From contig CALFXA010000111.1 in assembly GCA_937928015.1 (NCBI GenBank), positions 1 to 14,989 of the forward strand: DNA of 14,989 nt, in the 5' to 3' direction. Made by a program: the position numbers and the translations under genes. The notes under the pieces are model-generated. The model did no database searches, had not been told where the DNA came from, and was given only the letters and a program-made list of their open reading frames with translations. Numbering within the stretch: the first letter of the stretch is position 1; the number at the start of each line of letters is the position of its first letter. Of the stretch, positions 7,769-14,933 are shown in pieces. This stretch comes from an uncultured Anaerolineales bacterium (GTDB lineage: Bacteria; Chloroflexota; Anaerolineae; Anaerolineales; Villigracilaceae).

Positions 7769-7797
7769 TTGCCCTTCCCGTTCATTTTCCGTATACT
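7769..7797 (+). promoter_or_regulatory. Promoter of the protease-STAND operon
   Basis: TTGCCC (7769-7774, 4 of 6 to the -35 consensus), a 17-nt spacer and TATACT (7792-7797, 5 of 6 to the -10) make a standard housekeeping-type promoter. The start point would be near 7804, leaving a leader of about 36 nt before the protease ATG at 7840. Confidence 0.6.
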
Positions 7798-7839
7798 TAA
7801 CCCAAATCAGAGTTACTTACTCAACTTTTGGAGAGTCTT

Positions 7840-8586
7840 ATGGACCCACGGTCGGCCGTTGTTGCGATCAAATCCAACCCACGTTCCGAGCAGATTCTTG
7901 GCACGGGTTTCTTCGTGCCCACAGGGGTGATTCTCACCTGCGCGCACGTCATCGAGGATTATTACCATCCCGAGATGACTGCCTTCTTTCGTGTGGAGGG
8001 TTCCGCCGACGTACTGGGTGCGGACCTGGAATTTTATAGTCCCGAAGAGGAATTCGATGTGGCTATCCTCAGGCCCAAGCGCAAAGCCGATTTTACTCCG
8101 CTGCGCGTAGCCACTTCGGAGCAAAGCAAGTTGCACGAATTCTCCATCTTTGGCTACCCAACCCTGGGCGAGATTCATGGATTGAACGGGGCAGGCAAAA
8201 TCCTCGGCTGGATTCAGAGTCCCGCAGGGCACAACCAGTTGCAGCTCGACTCCGACCAGGTCACGCACGGCTTCAGCGGCGCACCCATTTGGGATGAGGA
8301 GCTGCAGGCCGTCGTCGGAATGTTGCAGAGCGGGGTGGCGGTCGAAGAGGTGGGCAAACCATCCTTCGGACTGCCGATGGAGGTCCTGAAAGGGATTTAT
8401 CCCGATCTGCCGTTGGAGAAGGTGGTGGGCGGCAAGGTCCAGCCTGCAAGCAAGGTAGTCTCAGCGGGGGAGGGCGGGAACGCCATCAACGTCGAGGGAG
8501 ATGTGACGGGCAATATCGTCATCGGCAGCAATAACATCGCAGTAGCCAAGAATAGCGGCACGATCAACGTCAACTCGAAATCCTAG
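7840..8586 (+). CDS. Trypsin-like serine protease with C-terminal beta-type adaptor motif
   Basis: A 248-residue protein without a signal peptide, so probably cytosolic. Residues 1-185 form a chymotrypsin-like peptidase: GTGFF (21-25), catalytic His36 in TCAHV, Asp73 in FDVAIL and Ser146 in GFSGAP. Residues 186-213 are a linker. Residues 214-245 carry a Gly/Asn-rich motif starting AINVEGDVTGN and ending GTINVN, which recurs at the N-terminus of the next gene product. ATG 7840 is chosen because GGAG lies at ideal spacing; an in-frame TTG at 7828 is less likely. The STAND gene begins 7 nt after the stop codon, so the two are surely co-transcribed and probably translationally coupled. Proteases of this type are known as effectors or adaptors paired with STAND NTPases in bacterial conflict systems. 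The cleaved target is unknown. Confidence 0.85.
   Translation: MDPRSAVVAIKSNPRSEQILGTGFFVPTGVILTCAHVIEDYYHPEMTAFFRVEGSADVLGADLEFYSPEEEFDVAILRPKRKADFTPLRVATSEQSKLHEFSIFGYPTLGEIHGLNGAGKILGWIQSPAGHNQLQLDSDQVTHGFSGAPIWDEELQAVVGMLQSGVAVEEVGKPSFGLPMEVLKGIYPDLPLEKVVGGKVQPASKVVSAGEGGNAINVEGDVTGNIVIGSNNIAVAKNSGTINVNSKS
8479..8574 (+). other. Shared adaptor motif, copy in the protease C-terminus
   Basis: Encodes protease residues 214-245. Alternating hydrophobic and polar residues with Gly/Asn turns suggest one or two rungs of beta-solenoid or an amyloid-type signalling motif. It aligns without gaps to the N-terminus of the STAND protein (19 of 33 positions identical), with many synonymous codon differences, so the two copies are not a recent DNA duplication. 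Confidence 0.75.
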
Positions 8587-8593
8587 AGGTACC

Positions 8594-10984
8594 ATGACCA
8601 ACGTACAGGCAGGATCCACGGCAATCAATGTCGAGGGGAACGTCACGGGGACCATCTTCAACGGCGATCACAACCTGCTGGTCAACGAGAATCACGGCAC
8701 CATCGTTGTCAATCAATACGCCCAGAAGCCGCCGCGTGCCCAGCGCCGCAACTTCCTGCCCAAGCCGCCGCGCAAGCCGACTCTCGTTGGCCGTCAGGTT
8801 GAATTGACCCAGATCGAGGGTTGGCTTGCGTCCAACAGGGCGGTCCTGCTCTACGGAGCCGACGGCCTGGGCAAGACCACCCTGGCCAAGATGGCCGCCA
8901 ATGGCCCTGCCGTCACGTCACTGGCGGATGGCGTGGTCTTTATCGAGGGTGTGGATAAACAGGGGAAGCTGCTCAGCTTGAACGATATCACCCAGCGGTT
9001 GTTCGATACCTATTTCGAATCCGATCCTCCGCTCAAGGTGGACCCGACCACGGCTGACCTGTATCTGAACAATGTCCGCGCTCTGGTGATACTCAATTCG
9101 ATCTTCCTGACCGAAGGCGATCTCAAAGACTTGCTCGACCTCTTCCCCGACTCGCCTATTCTGGTGGCTACCGAGGTGGGCCCGTTTGCGGAGGAATTCG
9201 AGACGCTGGAGATGCCTCCGCTTTCGAGGGAGGAAGCCCTGACCCTGCTGGGCGACCGATCGCGGTTGGTTCTGTCCGAGGAGACTCGTCCCAACCTGGA
9301 GGTGTTGGCCGACCTGCTGGACGAGGTGCCTGCCGCGCTGGTCATGGCGGCCAACGCCTTGCTCCAAAAGCGGACGACTCTGCCCGCCCTGCTCGACGGC
9401 TTGCGCGGCATCGCACCCAAATCCGCCGACCCAATCGGGGCCGCGCTCGAACGCGTCTATACCCTGTTATGGGATACGCTCTCGCCCGATGAGCAACAGA
9501 TGCTGCTGCAAGTGGCAGCCGCGCCTGGCGTGTCGGTCAGCCGCCCGTGGCTGGAACAGGTGGCGGGCGGGAAGGCTGTCAGCACATCGCTCGAGTCGCT
9601 GGAGATGTTGCAGGCCAACAGTCCGCGCCTGCGGCTGATGCCTGGGATGCTCTCGATGTTACTCGAACGAGACGGGATTGAATCTGCCCGCCTGCGCCTG
9701 CTCGACGAAATGCTGACCTCGGCCAAAGAGCGTTGGCGCGACTTCGACTTTATGGCCGAGGAACTCGGCAACCTGCTTGGCCTGTTCGATTGGTGCGTGT
9801 CGCAGAAACGCTGGTCCGATACTGTTGCCCTGGGCCGCGCCCTCGATCCCTTCCTGACCCTGCGCGGCTTGTGGGATGCCTGGCGCCGTGTGCTGACGTC
9901 CCTGCTCGAAGCGGCGCGCGCCACGAAAGATGCCGCCCTCGAAGGCTGGACCCTGCATCAGCTTGGTACTCATCACTTCATAACGGGTGACCCGGCCTCC
10001 GCGCGCGACCTGTTGCAGCAAGCCCGTGACCTGCGCCTTAAGTTGGATGACAAGGTCGGCCTGGCCTATACCCAGTACAACCTGGATATGCTCGGGGGCG
10101 GAGCACCCACATCGGCCAAATCCAATGCGGCCTTTCTGCCCTGGCTGATCGGCGGATTGATCACCGTGGCCGTCGCGGCGGGAGTCTTGCTGAGTGGCGC
10201 TTTCCGCTCTACGCCGCCGCCCGAGCCGACGGCGATTCCCACGCCTGCCATTCCCAGCGCGACCCTCATTGTCCCACCGACTGCTACGCCGATTCCTTTT
10301 ACTGAGGCGTTCACCCCACCGCCCGCCAAGCCCACCGACACAACTACGCCGCTCCCAAGCGACACGTCCACGCCTGCTCCCACTGCCACTTTCGCCATCA
10401 TGACGGCCGTCGTGTCCAGAGAGGATGGGGCCTACTGCTTCTACGGTCCAGGCAGGTTCTATCTGGCGCTGACGGGTTTGAACTATAAAGCCACCGACAT
10501 CCAGGTCACGGGCCGCGCGCGCGACCTGAACTGGGTGTACGTCAACTTCCCTGGTGTGAAGCGCGGCGACGTCACTCATTGTTGGATCCAGGCCAACGAG
10601 CTGACCCTGAGCGGTCCCTTCGAAAGCCTGGAGGTGGTCTATCCCGATGGTAGTTACAAACTCCCGCCCGCGATCTGGCCGCCCGTCAAGAACGTGGAAG
10701 CCAGCCGCTCTGGCGACACAGTCACTGTCACCTGGGAGTCTTCCATCCCTGACCTGGCTTTGGGGGATCGTGAGAGTGAGACTTCGGCGCGCTATCTGGT
10801 CGAGGCCTGGTTGTGCAAGGGTGGTGTTGTGACCTTCACCCCTTTGCCTGTCTACCCGTATCGGGGTTACATCCAATTGCATGATGAGACGGGTTGCACG
10901 GAACCTTCGCGTGCCCGCGTGTTATTTGCCGAGAAGCACGGATATGCCACGCCCGTGGATGTCCCCTGGTCGCCGCATCCGTAA
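8594..10984 (+). CDS. Membrane-anchored STAND NTPase with SH3b and Fn3-like ectodomain
   Basis: A 796-residue protein. Residues 9-40 repeat the adaptor motif of the protease. A STAND/NB-ARC-like NTPase follows (about 62-270), with LVGRQVEL and Walker A GADGLGKTT (88-96). The Walker B position reads LVILN (Asn168 instead of Asp) and the sensor-1 region reads ILVATE without the usual Arg. Next come a winged-helix-like part (about 290-360), a helical region with one clear TPR-like repeat (about 445-500), one transmembrane helix (about 515-534), a Pro/Thr-rich linker (539-598), an SH3b-like domain (about 603-673) and a Fn3-like domain (about 696-790). STAND proteins are signal switches that oligomerise on sensing a trigger. 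Here the sensor would be extracytoplasmic and the motif cytosolic. AGAGG overlapping the protease stop codon serves as a ribosome site, and the gap is 7 nt. A terminator follows. Confidence 0.82.
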   Translation: MTNVQAGSTAINVEGNVTGTIFNGDHNLLVNENHGTIVVNQYAQKPPRAQRRNFLPKPPRKPTLVGRQVELTQIEGWLASNRAVLLYGADGLGKTTLAKMAANGPAVTSLADGVVFIEGVDKQGKLLSLNDITQRLFDTYFESDPPLKVDPTTADLYLNNVRALVILNSIFLTEGDLKDLLDLFPDSPILVATEVGPFAEEFETLEMPPLSREEALTLLGDRSRLVLSEETRPNLEVLADLLDEVPAALVMAANALLQKRTTLPALLDGLRGIAPKSADPIGAALERVYTLLWDTLSPDEQQMLLQVAAAPGVSVSRPWLEQVAGGKAVSTSLESLEMLQANSPRLRLMPGMLSMLLERDGIESARLRLLDEMLTSAKERWRDFDFMAEELGNLLGLFDWCVSQKRWSDTVALGRALDPFLTLRGLWDAWRRVLTSLLEAARATKDAALEGWTLHQLGTHHFITGDPASARDLLQQARDLRLKLDDKVGLAYTQYNLDMLGGGAPTSAKSNAAFLPWLIGGLITVAVAAGVLLSGAFRSTPPPEPTAIPTPAIPSATLIVPPTATPIPFTEAFTPPPAKPTDTTTPLPSDTSTPAPTATFAIMTAVVSREDGAYCFYGPGRFYLALTGLNYKATDIQVTGRARDLNWVYVNFPGVKRGDVTHCWIQANELTLSGPFESLEVVYPDGSYKLPPAIWPPVKNVEASRSGDTVTVTWESSIPDLALGDRESETSARYLVEAWLCKGGVVTFTPLPVYPYRGYIQLHDETGCTEPSRARVLFAEKHGYATPVDVPWSPHP
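8618..8713 (+). other. Shared adaptor motif, copy in the STAND N-terminus
   Basis: Encodes STAND residues 9-40 (starts TAINVEGNVTGT, ends GTIVVN). It is the partner of the protease C-terminal motif and occupies the N-terminal place where NLR-like proteins carry effector-recruiting motifs. Confidence 0.75.
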
Positions 10985-10997
10985 GACCTGTTGGAAT

Positions 10998-11022
10998 TTC
11001 GCCCTGAGCATAGTCGAAGGGC
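10998..11022. repeat. Intergenic inverted repeat, CCCTGAGC...GTCGAAGGG family, copy 2
   Basis: GCCCT and AGGGC arms flank a 12-nt centre. The outer sequences CGCCCTGAGC and AGTCGAAGGGC are the same as in the copy at 2978-3025. It lies 13 nt after the STAND stop codon, so both copies sit just downstream of genes. Confidence 0.65.
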
Positions 11023-11058
11023 ACTCGAAGCAATCTCAACCTCATCGTATTTTTTCTC

Positions 11059-11085
11059 TGCCGTCATGCATGGCGGCATTTCTTT
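11059..11085 (+). terminator. Intrinsic terminator of the protease-STAND operon
   Basis: TGCCGTCA (11059-11066), loop TGCA and TGGCGGCA (11071-11078) form an 8-bp stem with one G-U pair, followed by TTTCTTT. It sits 75 nt after the STAND stop codon and just before the hydrolase promoter, so the hydrolase is likely a separate transcription unit. Confidence 0.7.
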
Positions 11086-11104
11086 CCTGCCGACATTCAT
11101 GCAG

Positions 11105-11110
11105 TACAAT
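11105..11110 (+). promoter_or_regulatory. Candidate -10 box giving a leaderless hydrolase mRNA
   Basis: TACAAT (5 of 6 to the -10 consensus) ends 6 nt before the hydrolase ATG, so transcription would start at or next to the A of the start codon. No Shine-Dalgarno sequence precedes the ATG, which fits a leaderless mRNA. The -35 at 17-nt spacing is weak. Confidence 0.4.
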
Positions 11111-11116
11111 GTGCCG

Positions 11117-12217
11117 ATGCGACTCCGCTTATTGGCTCTGACTTTGATCCTCTCAGCCTGTACCGCTGCACCCATCACCGCCACATCCACGCCAGCGCGA
11201 CTCGAAGCCGTTGTCGTGGCCGACACTCCCACACCCACCCTCATCCCGTCCCCAACTACCACGCCCACCGTGGATAAATGGATTTTTCCATATACTATCG
11301 CAGGCTTTCGTAAACACAATTTTCAAAGTGGGAAAGTGACCGTCCTCGAAACGTTGGAAAAGACGGACGTCTACACCCGTTATCGCATTTCCTATCCCAG
11401 CGATGGCCTGACCATCACGGGCGTCCTGCAAATCCCTGTCGAGGGACGGGAGCCGTTTCCCGTCATCGTGATGAACCACGGCTTCTTTTCGCGCGGAGAG
11501 TACCACTCGGGTGACGGCACCGACCGCGCGGCCGAATTTCTCAATCGGCGCGGTTACCTGACGGTCTCCTCGGATTATCGCAGTTGGGGTGGCTCGGATG
11601 AAGGTCCCAGCCTATTCTATTCGGGCCTAGCTATTGACGTGGTCAACCTGATCCGCGCCCTGCCATCCATCCCGCAGGCGGATCCGTCACGGGTCGGGAT
11701 GTGGGGGCACAGCATGGGTGGTGGTGTGACCATGAAGGTGTTGATGCTAGGCGCGCCCGTCCGTGCGGCGGTGTTGTACTCCACCGTCAGCGCCGATAAT
11801 GCGGACCTGGTTGCGCGTTGGGGTATGGGCTGCATCGGCGATATCGCCGAAGGCGAAACCCGTTATGGCTGTAATTCCTCCGACGTGCTGCCCGAGTCCC
11901 TGCCGCAGGGGTTGATCTCCGCCTATGAATTTTCCGCGCTGGACGCTGACCTGAATCAGGCTGTCTCGCCGTACTACCACCTCGACCTGGTCCAGGTCCC
12001 CGTGCAAATTCACTATGGCACCGCCGACGGCGTGGACTATGCTGGTACGCCGCCCGAATGGTCGAAGAAACTCTATCAAGGTCTGGTGGATGCCGACCGC
12101 CCCGCCGAGATTTTCGCCTACGATGGTGAGAAACATTCCTTCTTCGCCGACGAGTGGTTTGCCTTCATGGAGCGTGCCGCGATGTTCTTCGATGTGTACG
12201 TGAGAGACGTGCCATGA
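11117..12217 (+). CDS. Lipoprotein alpha/beta-hydrolase (dienelactone hydrolase / S9-like)
   Basis: A 366-residue protein. A signal peptide ends in the lipobox LSAC (Cys15), so it should be lipid-anchored on the outer face of the membrane. A Thr/Pro-rich linker (about 36-52) follows. The hydrolase fold shows the oxyanion HG (121-122), nucleophile Ser199 in GHSMGG, Asp304 in GTADG and His340 in EKHSF, a full triad. Two cysteines (239, 252) could form a disulfide. The family includes esterases, dienelactone hydrolases and peptidases; the substrate cannot be read from the sequence. The frame is open from 10991, but ATG 11117 begins the signal peptide and fits the proposed leaderless start. Its stop codon overlaps the start of the permease gene (ATGA), implying translational coupling and perhaps release of a substrate that the permease takes up. 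Confidence 0.87.
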   Translation: MRLRLLALTLILSACTAAPITATSTPARLEAVVVADTPTPTLIPSPTTTPTVDKWIFPYTIAGFRKHNFQSGKVTVLETLEKTDVYTRYRISYPSDGLTITGVLQIPVEGREPFPVIVMNHGFFSRGEYHSGDGTDRAAEFLNRRGYLTVSSDYRSWGGSDEGPSLFYSGLAIDVVNLIRALPSIPQADPSRVGMWGHSMGGGVTMKVLMLGAPVRAAVLYSTVSADNADLVARWGMGCIGDIAEGETRYGCNSSDVLPESLPQGLISAYEFSALDADLNQAVSPYYHLDLVQVPVQIHYGTADGVDYAGTPPEWSKKLYQGLVDADRPAEIFAYDGEKHSFFADEWFAFMERAAMFFDVYVRDVP

Positions 12218-14697
12218 ACTGGAAGCGGTTATGGCCTTCCTTGATATTGTTGGTGACCTTGTCCGCTTGTGCCGTGCAGGCTGCAACTACCCCCACGCCG
12301 ACCGCTGTGCTTCCCGCCTCGCCCTATGACGGCGAGTGGAAAGGGGAAGCGATCCTGCGAGATGGTCGTCCCTTCACTCTGACCCTCAGCATCGAAGGCG
12401 GACGCCTGCGCGGCATTGTCTACAAGTTTCCAGGCACGGACGGCATTGACTGTAACGGCATCGAGTATGGCCTAATCGACGCGCCGCAGCGCCCCGCCTT
12501 GGAAGGGAGTCGCCTCGACGCGCCCCTGGGCGTGGACCTGAGCCTGACCGCCGCTTTTGACGAGGATTCTGCTGCTGGGCATTTGTCCATTTACTGGAGC
12601 GGACACCAGCCGCGCTGCAACGGCACCTACGATCTCGACTGGACTGCCGCGCGGCAAGCTCCCCCATCGGCGGCACAAGCCACTCCATCCGCGCCGACCA
12701 ACCGACCGAATCCGCTTGCCACGTTCTTTCAAATCCTCATCTTTGGCCTGTCGAATGGCGCGGTGTTGGCGCTCAATGCCATCGGCGTGACTATCATCTA
12801 CAGCACGGTGCGCACACTCAACCTGGCGCATGGTGACGTCTTCGCATTGACCACGGCGCTGGTCACCTCCACGGTCAACGCGCTGGGGATTTCTCAAAAT
12901 TGGCCGCCGTTGCAACTGACCCTCACGCTGATTCTCGTCCTATTGGCCGCGGCGGGCGCGGGGGCGCTCCTTAGCATGGGCGTGGATCAGTTCGGCTTCA
13001 AGCCTTTTCGCGGTTCGTCGCGCCTCGCGCCGCTGATCGCCACGCTGGGACTTTCCTTTATCTTGTTCCAGGGCGCGTTGGTTTGGCGCACCTTCCAGGG
13101 CTCGTGGATTCCTGGCGAGCACCGCAGTGTGCCTGGCTTGCCCGAGGTCCCCACCGACGGCATTCCCAGCCTGTTACCCGAGATTAATCTGGCCGCGAAA
13201 CTTGGCATTCCCAACCTGGTCATCCGTTTCAGCGACCTGCTCATGCTGGCGCTGGCCCTGCTCTTCGTCCTGCTGGCGACCTGGTTCTTGAATCGCACGC
13301 GCACGGGGCGCGCCATTCAGGCCCTGGCGCAGAATACACAGGCCGCGCAGATCATCGGCGTGAACATCGATGCCACCATCCGCCGTGCCTTTGCGGTGGG
13401 TGGTGCCTTCGCAGGCGCGGCAGGGTTCATCTTCGCGTTGTATTACGCGCGTCCGTTCGGGGCGCACGGCGCACAAAGCGGATTGCTGGCCTTCGCGGCG
13501 GCCCTATTGGGCGGCATCGGTTCACCCGTCGGCGCGCTGGTCAGCGGCTTGACCATTGGCGTGGTTTCCTCGCTGAGTGACTATTATCTGTCCGCGCAGT
13601 GGACGCCTGTGCTGATGCTATCTCTACTCGTGGCGCTGCTGGCCTGGCGTCCGTATGGCTTGGCGGCTTCGGGTGGGGCGGGGGCGGAGTCCGCTTTGCC
13701 GCGCGACTCAGTCCTGGCAACGGGAGCAAGCTCCAGGTCCAGGATCTGGCTTTGGGTTCTGCTGGCGGCGCTTGGTCTCTTCCCGCTCCTGTCGGATGCG
13801 CTCGGCTGGGGAGGTCAAGTCATCCTGCGCTCGGTCGAGGTCTTCATCCTGCTGGCGCTTGGCCTCAATCTGGCGCTCGGCCTCTCGGGCCTGCTCGATT
13901 TCGGCTTTGCGGCATCCTTTGGCCTCGGCGCGTATGCGGGCGCGCTGCTCAGCCGTTTCGATGTGACCCTCGCCATCCTGGTAGGAGTCGCGTTAGCGGC
14001 GGGCCTGGGCGCGTTGAAGGGGATGCTGGCCCATCGTCTGCGCGGGGATTTCCTGGCCGTGGCCACGTTGGCGCTGGGATTGCTCGTCCGCCAGGTGGCG
14101 GTCAACTTGCCGACACTGACGGGCGGAGCGGGCGGCCTGGGCGGATTCCCCGCCCTGCACTTCCTGGACCTGCGTTTTGCCAGCCCGACGATGAAGTTTT
14201 ATCTCGTCTATGGCGTGGTCCTGCTGGCCGCGCTGACTAGCCGCCGCCTCGCGGAGTCGCGCACGGGCCGCGCCTGGTTGGCCTCCAGCGAGGACGAGTC
14301 CGCCGCCCTCTCGCTGGGCGTGGATGTGAACCGCTCGCGGCTGTGGGCCTTCGTGTTCAGTTCGGCATTGGCGGGGTTGGCGGGCGTGTTGTACGCAGGT
14401 ACGCTCTCTTACGTCGATCCCGAGACGATGTCCTTCCATGTCACATCGATGGTGTTGACGATGGTCATCCTGGGCGGGGCGGGCAGCGTGACTGGGGCCA
14501 TCCTCGGCGCGGCGGCCATCGTGCTGTATGACAAGGTCCTCATCCCGCAACTGGCGGACTGGGCCGCGCTGCTCTGGCCCGGCGGACTCGCCATCGGTTC
14601 CGCGCCTGATATCCGAGGCGCAAGCTTCTTCAACTTCGGCATTGCGCTCTATCTGACCGTGCTGATTCGCGCGCGGCGGCGCAACAAAAACGCTTGA
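12214..14697 (+). CDS. Fused LivH-LivM branched-chain amino acid-type ABC permease with lipoprotein-like N-terminal domain
   Basis: An 827-residue protein. Residues 1-19 form a signal sequence with lipobox LSAC (Cys19). Residues about 36-146 form a beta-rich extracytoplasmic domain with two cysteines (80, 135) that I do not recognise. A Pro/Ala linker (147-167) follows. Residues about 170-480 are a LivH-type permease with the NLAHGD motif (203-208) and a coupling loop around RTGRAIQALAQN. Residues about 510-820 are a LivM-type permease with a coupling loop at RTGRAWLASSEDESAA (683-698). LivH and LivM normally are separate genes forming the channel of HAAT-family importers with LivF, LivG and a binding protein, none of which is in the window. 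ATG 12214 overlaps the hydrolase stop codon by 4 nt. The permease identity is firm. The ligand could be an amino acid, urea or amide, and the function of the N-terminal domain is unknown. Confidence 0.88.
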   Translation: MNWKRLWPSLILLVTLSACAVQAATTPTPTAVLPASPYDGEWKGEAILRDGRPFTLTLSIEGGRLRGIVYKFPGTDGIDCNGIEYGLIDAPQRPALEGSRLDAPLGVDLSLTAAFDEDSAAGHLSIYWSGHQPRCNGTYDLDWTAARQAPPSAAQATPSAPTNRPNPLATFFQILIFGLSNGAVLALNAIGVTIIYSTVRTLNLAHGDVFALTTALVTSTVNALGISQNWPPLQLTLTLILVLLAAAGAGALLSMGVDQFGFKPFRGSSRLAPLIATLGLSFILFQGALVWRTFQGSWIPGEHRSVPGLPEVPTDGIPSLLPEINLAAKLGIPNLVIRFSDLLMLALALLFVLLATWFLNRTRTGRAIQALAQNTQAAQIIGVNIDATIRRAFAVGGAFAGAAGFIFALYYARPFGAHGAQSGLLAFAAALLGGIGSPVGALVSGLTIGVVSSLSDYYLSAQWTPVLMLSLLVALLAWRPYGLAASGGAGAESALPRDSVLATGASSRSRIWLWVLLAALGLFPLLSDALGWGGQVILRSVEVFILLALGLNLALGLSGLLDFGFAASFGLGAYAGALLSRFDVTLAILVGVALAAGLGALKGMLAHRLRGDFLAVATLALGLLVRQVAVNLPTLTGGAGGLGGFPALHFLDLRFASPTMKFYLVYGVVLLAALTSRRLAESRTGRAWLASSEDESAALSLGVDVNRSRLWAFVFSSALAGLAGVLYAGTLSYVDPETMSFHVTSMVLTMVILGGAGSVTGAILGAAAIVLYDKVLIPQLADWAALLWPGGLAIGSAPDIRGASFFNFGIALYLTVLIRARRRNKNA

Positions 14698-14722
14698 CGC
14701 CTCACCCTCTCTGGACTAGAAT
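14694..14722 (+). promoter_or_regulatory. Strong promoter overlapping the permease stop codon
   Basis: TTGACG (14694-14699, 5 of 6), a 17-nt spacer and TAGAAT (14717-14722, 5 of 6). The -35 overlaps the TGA of the permease gene. The start would be near 14729, giving a leader of about 205 nt before the ATG at 14934. Confidence 0.75.
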
Positions 14723-14758
14723 CTCGACATCTCACCCGAAAGGAGGCACGTGACATCG

Positions 14759-14827
14759 ATGAAAGCCATCTCAGCGTCTGTCCAGACTTGTTTCCGCGCG
14801 CCTCTTTTTGGTGTAGAACTCGCATAA
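14759..14827 (+). CDS. Possible 22-residue leader peptide
   Basis: ATG 14759 to TAA 14825-14827, beginning MKAISASVQTCF. The ribosome site AAGGAGG is 12 nt upstream of this ATG, rather far; an in-frame GTG at 14750 is only 3 nt away, rather close. No run of one amino acid points to an amino-acid attenuator. It may only serve ribosome positioning, or not be translated. Confidence 0.3.
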   Translation: MKAISASVQTCFRAPLFGVELA

Positions 14828-14851
14828 CTTTACGAGAATTTCGTCTTCTAC

Positions 14852-14884
14852 CCGCAGGCGCGTCATGCCCTGCGGTTTTGTTTT
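14852..14884 (+). terminator. Intrinsic terminator in the leader
   Basis: CCGCAGG (14852-14858) and CCTGCGG (14869-14875) form a 7-bp GC-rich stem with a 10-nt loop, followed by TTTTGTTTT (14876-14884). It lies 49 nt before the next start codon, so it would control read-through into that gene. Confidence 0.75.
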
Positions 14885-14933
14885 AACGCGGGGGTAAGTC
14901 GAGACGTTTATTCATTACAAGGCAATTACCATC

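Larger units (their letters stand above)
14729..14884 (+). promoter_or_regulatory. Structured leader RNA with short ORF and terminator
   Basis: The leader holds a consensus ribosome site AAGGAGG (14740-14746), a short ORF, a segment GCCTCTTTT (14800-14808) that can pair over 9 bp (one G-U) with AAAGGAGGC (14739-14747), a possible GTAGAA/TTCTAC plus CTCG/CGAG hairpin around 14813-14850, and then an intrinsic terminator. The order promoter, leader ORF, alternative stems, terminator, gene is that of an attenuator. I recognise no known riboswitch class. Confidence 0.45.

Noticed and set aside
7795..7825. Minus-strand GTTRRRY matches (opposite ACTTAAC at 7795-7801 and ACTCAAC at 7819-7825) as the other end of the PIN cassette
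   Set aside because: Such 7-mers are frequent by chance. These lack surrounding attC palindromes, and one overlaps the operon's -10 box.
9659..10882. Long minus-strand open frame (407 codons) inside the STAND gene
   Set aside because: Arg/Gly/Gln-rich shadow translation of a high-GC gene with no recognisable domain, no ribosome site and full overlap with a well-supported plus-strand gene.
13599..14240. Plus-strand open frame inside the permease gene
   Set aside because: Gly/Arg/Pro-rich shadow frame without domain or start signals. The overlapping permease frame has clear LivM features.
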